41,407 nt of DNA, taken from Candidatus Omnitrophota bacterium. GTDB lineage: Bacteria > Omnitrophota > Gorgyraeia > Gygaellales > Profunditerraquicolaceae. The translations under genes were made by a program, and so were the position numbers. The stretch is taken from contig JALOQK010000002.1 of the NCBI GenBank assembly GCA_025453395.1, positions 305,102 through 346,508 of the forward strand. Reading direction: 5' to 3'. Below, piece by piece: positions 6,562-14,615 of this stretch. Each line of letters starts with the position of its first letter. Within the stretch, counting starts at the first letter, position 1. The notes beneath the pieces are model-generated. The model saw only the letters and a program-made list of their open reading frames with translations. It searched no databases and was not told the origin of the DNA.

Positions 6562-8259
6562 CTATTTATTAAAAATTACGGCGCTTAATTTACCTTTTTC
6601 GTCGCGCTGGACGGCTTTGACGCAAGAAATAATTTTGCTTAAGTTTTCTTTTTGCGCTTCATTAATCTGAATGCCTTGAGAAATTTGCTCCCATGAGGCA
6701 TCCGCAAGCCATTTATCCAATAGACTAATAAGCGTGGCATCCAATTTTTTATTCACCTCTGCCTGAAGAATATTCGCGCAGGCTTTATTTGAAAAAACAA
6801 CCCTTCCGTCCTCTTGAAAAATGATGATACCTTGCGCGACATCAGCAAAAGCCGCGCTAAGGGCTTTGGCGTGGCTGGTCAGCTTTTCATTTTCCGCGCG
6901 GATTTTCTTGGTTGCGGTTTTAAGCTGGGCGTCCAGCGTCTTGGAAACAATTTCATTAAGCTGGGCAGTTACACTTTCCACATTTCCCTGGTCTTGGCTT
7001 ATTGCCTGCAATAAAGGCTTAAATTCCTGTGATAGATCTACTTGCTTTTCCTTATCTGCCTGCTCTAAGATTTCCGCTTTCTGTTCCAGCAGAATCCGCA
7101 CTTCATCTTCAGGCATGCCTTTTAGAATAAGTAATTTCTTGATCATAGATTCAAAATCAACAGACAATTTAACACGCGCGGAGAGGCTTTTTAGAAAACT
7201 TGCCTTTTTCTTCAAGGACATCGGCCCCTTTAGAAAACCGGAAAGCATTTTATTCGCCTCGGTCTGGTCCATAATCATATTCAATACGCTTTCCATGCCT
7301 TCAAGCGCGCCTTTAAGCTCTTCTTTTACCTGAATAGTTTTAATCTGCTTTGAAAGCTCTTTTCCTAAAACCGCGCAGGATCTATAAAGAAGCTTTGCCG
7401 CTTCGTCGTCTTTATTCTCAATCAGGTTTGCGTAGAGATTATCCCGGAGTAAATCCAACTTCTTAGTTACCCCGGAAATAATCGTTTTTGCCTTCTCGCC
7501 GCCTACTTTATTTAAAATGTGCACGGCTTCAGTAATAGAATGTACCTCTTCCAGCGGGTCCTGGTTTAGCTTCTCCACAAACGCTGACTGCTGGGTATTT
7601 TCTTGAAGCGCTGTATCAATTAACGCGATAAGCTTATCTTCGGGATTTTCTTCGGGGGATTCTTTCGGCTTTTCCGGCTCTGCCAAAGCGCTTCCATCAT
7701 TAGGCTTGCCGAATATTTTATCCAGTTCACGGGTTAAGTCTTCATCGCTCATATCCGATTTTCCGGAAATAACACGCTTATCCATCCCGATCAATTCATA
7801 TTTAATGGGATTCAACTTAAAATGAGTGATGTTTTTCTGCTTAAATAAGGCCTCGGCGCCACCTTGCGCAATAATATCCTGAGAGCGCATGGCAAAAACA
7901 CCCAAGAAACTTATAAAATCCTCGCGGCTAAAGCCTTTATCAAACTCAACGCTTACCACTTTAGCCGCGGTAAAAAGCGTAACTAATTTATCCACTACCG
8001 GATTTCTCTCCTCAATGGCAGTGTCAATATATCTTATTTTCTTCTCGGCAATATAAAGCGCCACATGGTTGTGCTCCTGCATCAGGGCACTTAGAATTTT
8101 AAATGAATCTTCAATGGGTTGCAATGCCAAAGGATGGGTAATCCCAAAATCGTGTGACTGCGACACAGCTCGCGCGAGGTATTTGACCATATCGGAAATT
8201 TTCTTTTTTTCCTCGGGGGTTACTGTCGCAGGCTTCTTATTATCCGGCATCTGCTCCAT
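6562..8259 (-). CDS. 565-residue cytoplasmic protein with C-terminal PAS-like domain, no output domain
   Basis: I recognise no named family over the full length. Residues about 20-170 include FGITHPLALQPIEDSFKIL, recalling the 'HP' N-terminal module that precedes HD or HEAT-repeat regions in some bacterial signalling proteins. A low-complexity linker rich in Pro/Glu/Lys follows (about 188-208). A long, almost fully helical region comes next (about 210-460), with coiled-coil character near ATKKIRAENEKLTSHAKALS. Residues about 468-565 look like a PAS domain (ADVAQGIIIFQEDGRVVFSNKACANIL, ending VQRDEKGKLSAVIFN). No transmembrane segment, kinase, GGDEF or HD motif is present. The ribosome binding site AAAGGAGAG precedes ATG 8259. 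It probably senses a signal and works through a partner, but the function is unknown. Confidence 0.75.
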   Translation of the reverse strand: MEQMPDNKKPATVTPEEKKKISDMVKYLARAVSQSHDFGITHPLALQPIEDSFKILSALMQEHNHVALYIAEKKIRYIDTAIEERNPVVDKLVTLFTAAKVVSVEFDKGFSREDFISFLGVFAMRSQDIIAQGGAEALFKQKNITHFKLNPIKYELIGMDKRVISGKSDMSDEDLTRELDKIFGKPNDGSALAEPEKPKESPEENPEDKLIALIDTALQENTQQSAFVEKLNQDPLEEVHSITEAVHILNKVGGEKAKTIISGVTKKLDLLRDNLYANLIENKDDEAAKLLYRSCAVLGKELSKQIKTIQVKEELKGALEGMESVLNMIMDQTEANKMLSGFLKGPMSLKKKASFLKSLSARVKLSVDFESMIKKLLILKGMPEDEVRILLEQKAEILEQADKEKQVDLSQEFKPLLQAISQDQGNVESVTAQLNEIVSKTLDAQLKTATKKIRAENEKLTSHAKALSAAFADVAQGIIIFQEDGRVVFSNKACANILQAEVNKKLDATLISLLDKWLADASWEQISQGIQINEAQKENLSKIISCVKAVQRDEKGKLSAVIFNK

Positions 8260-8278
8260 ACATCTCTCCTTTGCCTCT

Positions 8279-8307
8279 ATTATAATACATGGTAGACGCT
8301 TTAGCTA
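8279..8307 (-). promoter_or_regulatory. possible promoter of the PAS-protein gene
   Basis: A perfect TATAAT at 8279-8284 lies about 20 bases before ATG 8259, close before the ribosome binding site. The upstream -35 region (around 8302-8308, TTAGCT) is weak. The element lies in the 49-base gap after the transporter gene. Confidence 0.35.
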
Positions 8308-8308
8308 A

Positions 8309-9451
8309 CTATATCTTTTTAATTAACGGCAGACACAAAAAACTTGTAAGCGCAGAGATGACAATTAAAGGTTTTAGGCCTAAAATAGGCAGTAAGAACG
8401 CTCCGGAAAGGTTGCTTGCCACAAGCGCTAAGTTGCTAAAACTGCATAAAAGCGCGAAAGACGTCGCCTCTAAGCCCTTAGCAGTATTTCTGGCCATAAA
8501 ATCCATAACCATCAGAAAGATAAACATCCCCAAAACGCCATAAAGGATATTATAAATTACCGCGGTCACCGGAGTATAATATAGGTAACTTAAAGTCGTT
8601 ACCGCCCCCAAGAATATGGAGATATAAAGCCATTTCTTGATATTTATTCTTTTGCTTAGCTTAAAATAGATAAGAGCGCCAGTTACCTCAAAAACAGCTC
8701 CTATAGCGCTAAAATAGCCGATCCAAATCTTATCCCACTTAAACTGGTCGCGTTGAACAAAGAAAAGCGGGGTGCCAAACGAAGGCGAATATTTATAAAG
8801 AAAAATAAATACTCCTACTAAAATCAGGCGCTTATCGCCTAAAACTTTTTTCATGTCCGTTAGAAAACTGGACTTAGGCCTTGTTTCCGCGATAAGCGGC
8901 TTGTAGAAAAACGCGGTAAGGCCTACCAAAAGATAAAACGGGATTAAAAGCATATACCCGGCGCGGTAATTTAATTTTTCCGCAATATAGCCTCCGCAGA
9001 TTCCGGTCATAAGCCCTGATATAGTAATAGCTATCCATTGGATGCTTTGAATTTTTCCGGTTATACCGAATTCTTTACCCTGCACGCACATCATGCCGTC
9101 CACGCTTACATCGCGAAAAGCGGCATTAGTGGCATTAAACAATAAAACAACAACTAGGAAAAATACCGGCAGGCTGAATAATCCGATGCATAATACGCAG
9201 ATGATATCTAAAGAAAGCGCAATAAATATCCAGGCTTTTTTGCTCAACCAACTGTCAATGACATAGCCGATCATCGGCTTGATAAGCCAGGCGCTTATGG
9301 TAAAACTGGTGATCAGCATTATTTTTTCCGGAGAGAATCCGAGTGTTTCCTTGAAATAGTAAAAAAGGCTTTGGGAGGGGAGCCCCTCTATCCCCTGGGC
9401 GAAATATACGCCCGAGCTTAAAGCAAAAAGCCAGAAAAGTTTTTTATCCAT
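8309..9451 (-). CDS. MFS transporter, BT1/FBT (folate-biopterin transporter)-like
   Basis: The 380-residue polytopic membrane protein has about eleven to twelve hydrophobic segments. The order SQSLFYYFKETLGFSPEKI, SAWLIKPMIGYVIDSW, FRDVSVDGMMCV and GKIQSIQWIAITISGLMTGICGG matches the BT1 branch of the major facilitator superfamily: a conserved IKP...G loop after TM2 and a D-x-x-x-D-x-x segment in TM4. Transport of a pterin-like or other organic solute is possible, but the substrate cannot be read from sequence. No ribosome binding site precedes ATG 9451, which lies about six bases after the T-tract of the secG terminator. Expression may therefore depend on read-through, or on a promoter I cannot identify. 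Confidence 0.75.
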   Translation of the reverse strand: MDKKLFWLFALSSGVYFAQGIEGLPSQSLFYYFKETLGFSPEKIMLITSFTISAWLIKPMIGYVIDSWLSKKAWIFIALSLDIICVLCIGLFSLPVFFLVVVLLFNATNAAFRDVSVDGMMCVQGKEFGITGKIQSIQWIAITISGLMTGICGGYIAEKLNYRAGYMLLIPFYLLVGLTAFFYKPLIAETRPKSSFLTDMKKVLGDKRLILVGVFIFLYKYSPSFGTPLFFVQRDQFKWDKIWIGYFSAIGAVFEVTGALIYFKLSKRINIKKWLYISIFLGAVTTLSYLYYTPVTAVIYNILYGVLGMFIFLMVMDFMARNTAKGLEATSFALLCSFSNLALVASNLSGAFLLPILGLKPLIVISALTSFLCLPLIKKI

Positions 9452-9456
9452 AATTT

Positions 9457-9495
9457 TAAAAAAAAGCCACTTCTTTATAAGAAGCGGCCTTTTTT
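9457..9495 (-). terminator. rho-independent terminator after secG
   Basis: On the minus strand GCCGCTTC (9481-9488) pairs with GAAGTGGC (9466-9473), with one G-U pair, around a short TTATAAA loop. It is followed by a run of eight or nine T (about 9457-9465). It ends the pgk-tpiA-secG transcript about 20 bases after the secG stop. Confidence 0.8.
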
Positions 9496-9513
9496 GGAAT
9501 TTTTAATAAATGT

Positions 9514-9876
9514 TTATTGAGTTTTGGGATTTTCTTGTGCATTCGCGTCTTTAGGCGCAGTTTGAGCAACGGGTAAAGCTGTATTTTTGGTATCTGTTGC
9601 CGCAGCCGCTTGCTTTTTATCAACCTTAAGGTTATCTCTTATCAATGATTTTCCCTGCTGCGCTGATAAAAACGCCAAGGTTAAACAAGTAATAAAAAAC
9701 ATCGTGGAAAGAACAGTTGTGGACTTGGTCAAAAAGGCGCTGGTCTTAGTCCCTAAGATGGACTCCACTCCCGCGACACCTTCTACCAGGCCTCCGCCTC
9801 TTCCGGATTGGATCAAAACAATCACCAACAGCAAAATACAAACAATAACGTGGATTACAAGCATAAATATCATCAT
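9514..9876 (-). CDS. secG: preprotein translocase subunit SecG
   Basis: The 120-residue protein has two transmembrane helices (about 2-23 and 53-70). The SecG signature between them is LIQSGRGGGLVEGVAGVESI followed by LGTKTSAFLTKSTTVLSTMF. SecG joins SecY and SecE in the inner-membrane channel and assists SecA-driven export. The C-terminal tail (about 75-120) is Ala/Pro/Gln/Lys-rich and probably disordered, making the protein longer than the roughly 75-110 residues usual for the family. The ribosome binding site AAAGGAA lies before ATG 9876. It follows tpiA after 21 bases, an arrangement seen in many bacteria. Confidence 0.95.
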   Translation of the reverse strand: MMIFMLVIHVIVCILLLVIVLIQSGRGGGLVEGVAGVESILGTKTSAFLTKSTTVLSTMFFITCLTLAFLSAQQGKSLIRDNLKVDKKQAAAATDTKNTALPVAQTAPKDANAQENPKTQ

Positions 9877-9897
9877 AACCGGATTCCTTTTGTTTAA

Positions 9898-10671
9898 TTA
9901 TTTCTTAACTGTATTTGCCTGAATAACAATCTGCGAAAAAGAATCTATTTTTAAACTGGCTCCTCCCACCAACGCGCCATCGACATCCGGCTGGCGCATT
10001 AATTCTGCGATATTTTCCGGTTTAACGCTTCCGCCGTATTGAATGCGTATTTCCCGGGAAGTTTCCCGGCCATACATTTTAGCTAATAGATCGCGGATAT
10101 ATTTATGCGCTTCCTGCGCCTGTTGGGTAGTCGCGGTTTTTCCGGTGCCAATTGCCCAGACCGGTTCATAAGCAATGACAACCCGTACGGCATCTTGGGC
10201 AGTAATATCTTTTAAGCCGCTTAAAACATGGTCATCTAAAACCTTAAAGGTTAAATTCTTTTCTCTTTCTTCTAAAGATTCACCCACGCACATTATCGGG
10301 GTCAATCCATTCTTTAATACCGCCTGTACTCTTTTGTTAACCCCGGAGTTAGTTTCTCCAAAAAACTGCCGGCGCTCGGAATGGCCAATAATCGCATATT
10401 TAACCCCTATTTCCTTAAGCATCTTGCAGGATATTTCTGCGGTAAAAGCCCCTTCTTCCTGCCAATGCGCGTTTTGCGAACCAACCATAATATTGGATTG
10501 CTCTAAAACTTCAGAAACCTCCATAAGAGACGTAAAAGGCGGACAAACTACAATATCTATATCTGTGTTTTCTAATTTATATAATTCTCGCTTCAAACCA
10601 TTGGCCAGCTCCAGGGCCTCGGTAACGGTCTTATACATCTTCCAATTTCCGGCAATAATTGTCTTTCTCAT
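9898..10671 (-). CDS. tpiA: triosephosphate isomerase
   Basis: The 257-residue TIM barrel has all catalytic residues: K11 in AGNWKMYK, H97 in IIGHSERR and E169 in IAYEPVWAIGTGKT. The phosphate-binding end motif IQYGGSVKPENI is present, as is DVDGALVGGASL. It interconverts dihydroxyacetone phosphate and glyceraldehyde-3-phosphate in glycolysis and gluconeogenesis. The start is one base after the pgk stop, so it is cotranscribed with pgk from the 11887-11915 promoter. Confidence 0.97.
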   Translation of the reverse strand: MRKTIIAGNWKMYKTVTEALELANGLKRELYKLENTDIDIVVCPPFTSLMEVSEVLEQSNIMVGSQNAHWQEEGAFTAEISCKMLKEIGVKYAIIGHSERRQFFGETNSGVNKRVQAVLKNGLTPIMCVGESLEEREKNLTFKVLDDHVLSGLKDITAQDAVRVVIAYEPVWAIGTGKTATTQQAQEAHKYIRDLLAKMYGRETSREIRIQYGGSVKPENIAELMRQPDVDGALVGGASLKIDSFSQIVIQANTVKK

Positions 10672-10672
10672 A

Positions 10673-11857
10673 TTATTTCTTCTGCGTTAATGCCGCAACT
10701 CCGGGAAGCATTTTACCTTCCAGGTATTCAAGACTGGCGCCACCGCCAGTTGAGATATGCGTCATTTTATCTTCCAGCTTGAATTTCGCCACCGCCGCGG
10801 CAGTATCTCCTCCGCCAATAATAGAAACCGCTTTTAATGTGCAGATATACTCTGCGACTTGCTTTGTCCCGTTGGCAAAAGCATCCATCTCAAAAATTCC
10901 CAATGGCCCATTCCAAACAATGGTTTTAACGCTGGACAATTTCTTTTTAAATAATTCTATTGTTTTAGGGCCAATATCTACGGCGATCCTTCCATCTGGA
11001 ATGGCATCGCCGACAATTTCGGCCTTGGCATTAGCATCAACATTATCCACTATTACGTTATCAACTGGTAAAAGTATTTCCTTGTTTAAAGATTTCGCTT
11101 TATCCAGGATGCTCTTGGCGATATCAAGTTTGTCTTTTTCTAACTTTGAATTACCGATCTGTTTTCCTTGCGCTTTTAAGAAAGTATAGGCCATGCCTCC
11201 GCCAATAATAATCGCATCACATTTAGGAAGCAAATTTTCAATAACCGCGATTTTATCCGAAACCTTGGCGCCTCCTAAAATAACTATAAACGGCCTTTGG
11301 GGATTCTCTACGGCGCTTCCTAAATATTCTATCTCCTTGGCAAGCAAGAATCCAGAAACCGAAGGCAAATATTTAGTCACCCCTTCAGTTGAAGCATGCG
11401 CCCTGTGGGCGGTGCCAAAGGCGTCATTAACAAAACAATCTGCTAAAGAGGCCAGCTGCTTGGCAAAACCGGCATCATTAGCTTCTTCTTCGGCATGAAA
11501 CCTTAAATTCTCAAGTAAAACAACTTTTTCCTGGCTTGCGTCTATTTCTTTTTTAACTGAATCGCCTGCGCACTCTTCTATAAACTTAACCGGCACTCCC
11601 AAAAGCTCTCTTAAGCGCGCGGCAACCGGCTTAAGGCTGTATTTTGCTACAACCTTGCCATCAGGACGCCCCAAATGGCTTACAAGAATCAACTTTTTAG
11701 GCGATTTCTCCAGAATAAACTTTATGGTCGGAATTGTAGAGCGGATACGGATATCATCAGTAATATTAAGATTAGCGTCAAGCGGCACGTTAAAATCCGC
11801 GCGCATCAAGACGTTCTTATTTTTAAGCTCCAGGTCTTTAACCGTCATTTTCGCCAT
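10673..11857 (-). CDS. pgk: phosphoglycerate kinase
   Basis: At 394 residues this is standard length. The N-terminal substrate domain has [20 protein letters not shown] and ENLRFHAEE. The C-terminal nucleotide domain has [24 protein letters not shown] and [15 protein letters not shown]. It transfers phosphate from 1,3-bisphosphoglycerate to ADP. The ribosome binding site GGAGGG stands six bases before ATG 11857. It is the first gene of pgk-tpiA-secG. No gapA precedes it; an AbiE operon occupies that side instead. Confidence 0.97.
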   Translation of the reverse strand: MAKMTVKDLELKNKNVLMRADFNVPLDANLNITDDIRIRSTIPTIKFILEKSPKKLILVSHLGRPDGKVVAKYSLKPVAARLRELLGVPVKFIEECAGDSVKKEIDASQEKVVLLENLRFHAEEEANDAGFAKQLASLADCFVNDAFGTAHRAHASTEGVTKYLPSVSGFLLAKEIEYLGSAVENPQRPFIVILGGAKVSDKIAVIENLLPKCDAIIIGGGMAYTFLKAQGKQIGNSKLEKDKLDIAKSILDKAKSLNKEILLPVDNVIVDNVDANAKAEIVGDAIPDGRIAVDIGPKTIELFKKKLSSVKTIVWNGPLGIFEMDAFANGTKQVAEYICTLKAVSIIGGGDTAAAVAKFKLEDKMTHISTGGGASLEYLEGKMLPGVAALTQKK

Positions 11858-11886
11858 ATTGCCCTCCGTTATATTTAAGGTATAAG

Positions 11887-11915
11887 AATATATCCTAAAC
11901 GACGCTATTTGTCAA
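11887..11915 (-). promoter_or_regulatory. consensus sigma70 promoter of pgk-tpiA-secG
   Basis: A perfect TTGACA (11910-11915) and TATATT (11887-11892) are separated by exactly 17 bases. They lie 30-58 bases before the pgk start, between the AbiEii stop and pgk. This is the best promoter in the window. Confidence 0.85.
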
Positions 11916-11928
11916 AGGTTTTTGCTTT

Positions 11929-12699
11929 TTACCATCCCTGAACATACTCCATAAAAAGCAGCACTTTCTTTGCATCTTCCGGAGAAAATACAAATTGCTC
12001 TACATCTCTGGATAAAAGCTTAAAATCAAGCTTCTCGCAACGTTCAAGTAGCGCTGCTTTAAGCATTTCTTTATTCTTAATGCCAGCGCGATCTTTTAAA
12101 TATATAAAATCTGGTTTTGCTTTACCAGCCAAAAATATAGCATCATAGAAATCCCTGCCTATCGCCCTTTTACGGGCAAGAATAGCATAAAATTTCTGCG
12201 CCAGCAAAATATCAACAGGAACAACGTTAATACTCTTAAAAATATCAAACTTATTAATGATTACACTCTGCGCTAAATATTTAAAATTTTGCGGCTGGGC
12301 ATCCAGCTTAATTAAAATTTTTTCATCCTTATGCCCAGAAAGCCCTTCGTTAAACAAAACCCCCATAATCTTGATATCAGCGCTAAAAGCCCCCTTAAAT
12401 GAAGTGCCGGTTTGAATAACATATCCCTCAAGGGTAAGTTTCTTTGATACTGTTTGAGTTAAAACGCTAAAATCATTCTTATCCAGGCCCCGATTATCAA
12501 AATCCAGGTCCTCGGAAAATCTAGGCAGTCCATGCGCAATATGGATTGCCGTACCTCCCATAAACACCAGCTTTTGCCCATATCGATTGGCAAACACCGC
12601 TTCCAGTATCTTATACTGGAAATACTCTCGCAAAAGATTACGTTTAAAATGCCGTAACTGTTCAGGAAAAAATGATTCTATCTGTTTAAGCTCAAGCAT
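11929..12699 (-). CDS. AbiEii/AbiGii-type nucleotidyltransferase toxin
   Basis: The 256-residue protein carries the minimal nucleotidyltransferase signature of the AbiEii family: FMGGTAIHIAHGLPRFSEDL, with G48-G49-T50, R60, S62 and the metal-ligand pair D64/D66. Downstream, PVDILLAQKFYAILARKRAIGRDFYDAIFL is the family's second conserved block (the Lys and Arg/Asp helix). AbiEii proteins are type IV toxins that modify RNA or nucleotides and can abort phage infection. The gene overlaps the AbiEi antitoxin gene by eight bases. All recognisable active-site residues are intact. The activity is inferred from the family. Confidence 0.85.
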   Translation of the reverse strand: MLELKQIESFFPEQLRHFKRNLLREYFQYKILEAVFANRYGQKLVFMGGTAIHIAHGLPRFSEDLDFDNRGLDKNDFSVLTQTVSKKLTLEGYVIQTGTSFKGAFSADIKIMGVLFNEGLSGHKDEKILIKLDAQPQNFKYLAQSVIINKFDIFKSINVVPVDILLAQKFYAILARKRAIGRDFYDAIFLAGKAKPDFIYLKDRAGIKNKEMLKAALLERCEKLDFKLLSRDVEQFVFSPEDAKKVLLFMEYVQGW

Positions 12700-13309
12700 G
12701 CCTAATATACTCCCAAAAATTATTTACTCTACGCTTCAAAGATACCTGCCTATAAACACCCAGATAGCTATTTATCTTACTATGATTCATCAGCTTAAGA
12801 AATACCTCGCGATTAATACGCAGTCCTTCAAAGCTTACGGCATCGCGAAGTTCAGTCTTCATATAAAAAAGATCCAGAAATGCCTTTTCCGGAGAAGCCA
12901 ACTTAAATAACTTTTCATTATTCTTTAGAAAGTCAAAGCCGAAATACAGCTTTGGCTGAATAGTCCGGTAAATAAATGACCCTATTGGAGTTTTAAAATT
13001 GCTGGTTTTGCGGGTTGACGCGGAAGTAATTCCATAGACACTTTCCGGAATCAATCCATAATAAGCAAGCGCCATTTCAAACGAAACATACGAAGGCGCG
13101 TAAATTCGGTTGGCGATCTCAAAAAGAACCTTCTCATTAAGAGCCCTATCGGCAAAAAGGTAATACCCCTTAATTACCTTACGAATATAGCCCTTTTCCT
13201 GCCATTCGTTAAGCCGCCTACGATGAAACGCAGGGACAGCTTGCCGTATGTCAGCGAGCGAAAACACCGTAAATGGCCCTAAGATCTTTTGAAATTCGAT
13301 ATAAGTCAT
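12692..13309 (-). CDS. AbiEi-type antitoxin / transcriptional regulator
   Basis: The 205-residue partner of AbiEii has an N-terminal winged-helix-like region (FSLADIRQAVPAFHRRRLNEWQEKGYIRKVIKGYYLF) and a C-terminal domain with YVSFEMALAYYGLIPESVYGITSAST. Both are typical of AbiEi antitoxins, which repress their own operon. An in-frame TTG at 13363 would give 18 more residues. I chose ATG 13309 because GGAG lies seven bases upstream and because a TTGACA/TACATT promoter (13347-13375) overlaps the longer start. The stop overlaps the toxin start (ATGCTTGA), giving translational coupling. Confidence 0.8.
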   Translation of the reverse strand: MTYIEFQKILGPFTVFSLADIRQAVPAFHRRRLNEWQEKGYIRKVIKGYYLFADRALNEKVLFEIANRIYAPSYVSFEMALAYYGLIPESVYGITSASTRKTSNFKTPIGSFIYRTIQPKLYFGFDFLKNNEKLFKLASPEKAFLDLFYMKTELRDAVSFEGLRINREVFLKLMNHSKINSYLGVYRQVSLKRRVNNFWEYIRHA

Positions 13310-13346
13310 ACATTTCTCCAAAGTGCTATTTATAACATCTATAAGA

Positions 13347-13375
13347 AATGTATCACAAGACAATCAAACTGTCAA
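13347..13375 (-). promoter_or_regulatory. promoter of the AbiE operon
   Basis: TTGACA (13370-13375), a 17-base spacer and TACATT (13347-13352), with TG one base ahead as an extended -10. Transcription would start near 13340, which rules out the upstream TTG codon at 13363 as start. A loose inverted pair GACA-N7-TGTC lies over the -35 and could be a regulator half-site, but it is weak. Confidence 0.7.
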
Positions 13376-13415
13376 GATTAAATATGTGGTTTCCATTATC
13401 GCCGAAAATAGCCAC

Positions 13416-14615
13416 TTAATTAACAATTTTCTGATCGCACAAACCGCTTATAGCCCCTAAGAAAAACCAGAAAACCGGAGCATCCCGCATTCCCACAATG
13501 ATCAACGTGGATGCGTTAGCAAAAATCAAGACTGCCACAATGCCAGCAATTCCCCCTAAAATCATCCCCTGCCCGGGAACTGAATCACCCTGCCAAAGGG
13601 CTTTAAATTTAGATACCATTCTAAAAAAACAAAAGAATATCCCGCAAAAAGCAAAAAAACCAATAATGCCCATTTCCGATAAAACTTCTAAAAATGTGTT
13701 GTGGGCGTGCAAATGAATACGCCCTTCAGGATAACCTCCAACAGGACCAAACTCATAAAGCAACTTCTCAAAAGTCCCGGTGCCGGACCCCAAAAGCGGA
13801 TAGTGCAAAAATATCTTACCAGCTGTCTGGTATAATAACATCCTATCTCCCCAAGTATTAGTATTAAAAGTATTATGCAGCCTGTTTTGAAAAAAGGTAG
13901 GCATAAGAATAACCGCAAAAATAAGCAATAACGCCCATAAGAATAACCTTCTGGTTTTCTTAAGTAGAAGCACAGTAAATACTGCTACAGCTACTGAAAA
14001 CCATGTAGAACGCGAACCAACCCAAACAAAAACTGGCAGTATAAAAATTAGCCCCACAAAATTCAATACATGCCATAACCTTGCCCCGGCTAAAATAGCC
14101 CCACATGCGCACAACGGGGCAAAAATAATCAAGAAATTAGTCAGGGTTACATCCATTTTAAAAGCTGTAAAAAGCCGTTCCGGATGAAACGCTAAATAAT
14201 CTTTCATTCCCCCAATCCCTATTACTATATTCAAAGAAACGACAATCGTGCAAATAATAAAGAAATTCCTGATATTATTTTTGACAACAACAAGCCCGAG
14301 GATAAAGAATAAAACATAAGGGATATACCGATCCATTAATATCCCATAGCTATGCTTAGGTAACGCGCTAAATAAAGTTGACAAAATAGCTGCTCCCAAG
14401 AAAATTAATATGGCTTTAAGCACGGGGCTTACATGCAATAAACCCTTATTATATGCATATTTATACTTTAAAAAACTAGCAACAAATAAAACCGCAACTG
14501 ATAATCCTAAAATAACCTTAACCGCTATTTTTAAGAAAGGCGCTAAAACTAAAAACAGGCACAATGCAACTAATAAAAAACGATCTGCGAAATTAATGAG
14601 TTTTTGCTGTTCCAT
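13416..14615 (-). CDS. O-antigen ligase family membrane protein (WaaL-like)
   Basis: The 399-residue protein has roughly eleven or twelve transmembrane segments and a large loop in the second half. It has the O-antigen ligase/polymerase signature: GSRSTW (R202) in a membrane segment, then LLGSGTGTFEKLLYEFGP, and a periplasmic loop with HLHAHNTFLEVLSEMGIIG (H301, H303, H305, N306). It would transfer lipid-linked glycan to lipid A core or to another acceptor, or polymerise repeat units. Its start overlaps the stop of the next upstream gene by one base. It is the last gene of the glycan island. Confidence 0.82.
   Translation of the reverse strand: MEQQKLINFADRFLLVALCLFLVLAPFLKIAVKVILGLSVAVLFVASFLKYKYAYNKGLLHVSPVLKAILIFLGAAILSTLFSALPKHSYGILMDRYIPYVLFFILGLVVVKNNIRNFFIICTIVVSLNIVIGIGGMKDYLAFHPERLFTAFKMDVTLTNFLIIFAPLCACGAILAGARLWHVLNFVGLIFILPVFVWVGSRSTWFSVAVAVFTVLLLKKTRRLFLWALLLIFAVILMPTFFQNRLHNTFNTNTWGDRMLLYQTAGKIFLHYPLLGSGTGTFEKLLYEFGPVGGYPEGRIHLHAHNTFLEVLSEMGIIGFFAFCGIFFCFFRMVSKFKALWQGDSVPGQGMILGGIAGIVAVLIFANASTLIIVGMRDAPVFWFFLGAISGLCDQKIVN

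Noticed and set aside
6821-7333. 170-codon plus-strand open frame opposite the PAS protein
   Set aside because: It is rich in Ser/Phe/Leu with no domain, has no ribosome binding site, and lies inside a well-supported minus-strand gene.
10175-10690. 171-codon plus-strand open frame opposite tpiA
   Set aside because: Shadow of the triosephosphate isomerase gene; the translated protein shows no family features.
10659-11189. 176-codon plus-strand open frame opposite pgk
   Set aside because: The opposite strand encodes phosphoglycerate kinase with all motifs; the plus frame has no recognisable domain and is a reading-frame shadow.
13310-13363. Longer AbiEi start at TTG 13363
   Set aside because: The codons overlap the operon's TTGACA/TACATT promoter and no ribosome binding site precedes them; ATG 13309 has GGAG at the right distance.
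13364-13415. Possible terminator after the WaaL-like gene (GTGG...CCAC hairpin)
   Set aside because: The stem is only about four base pairs with a large poorly paired loop and no clear T-tract, so no terminator was called.
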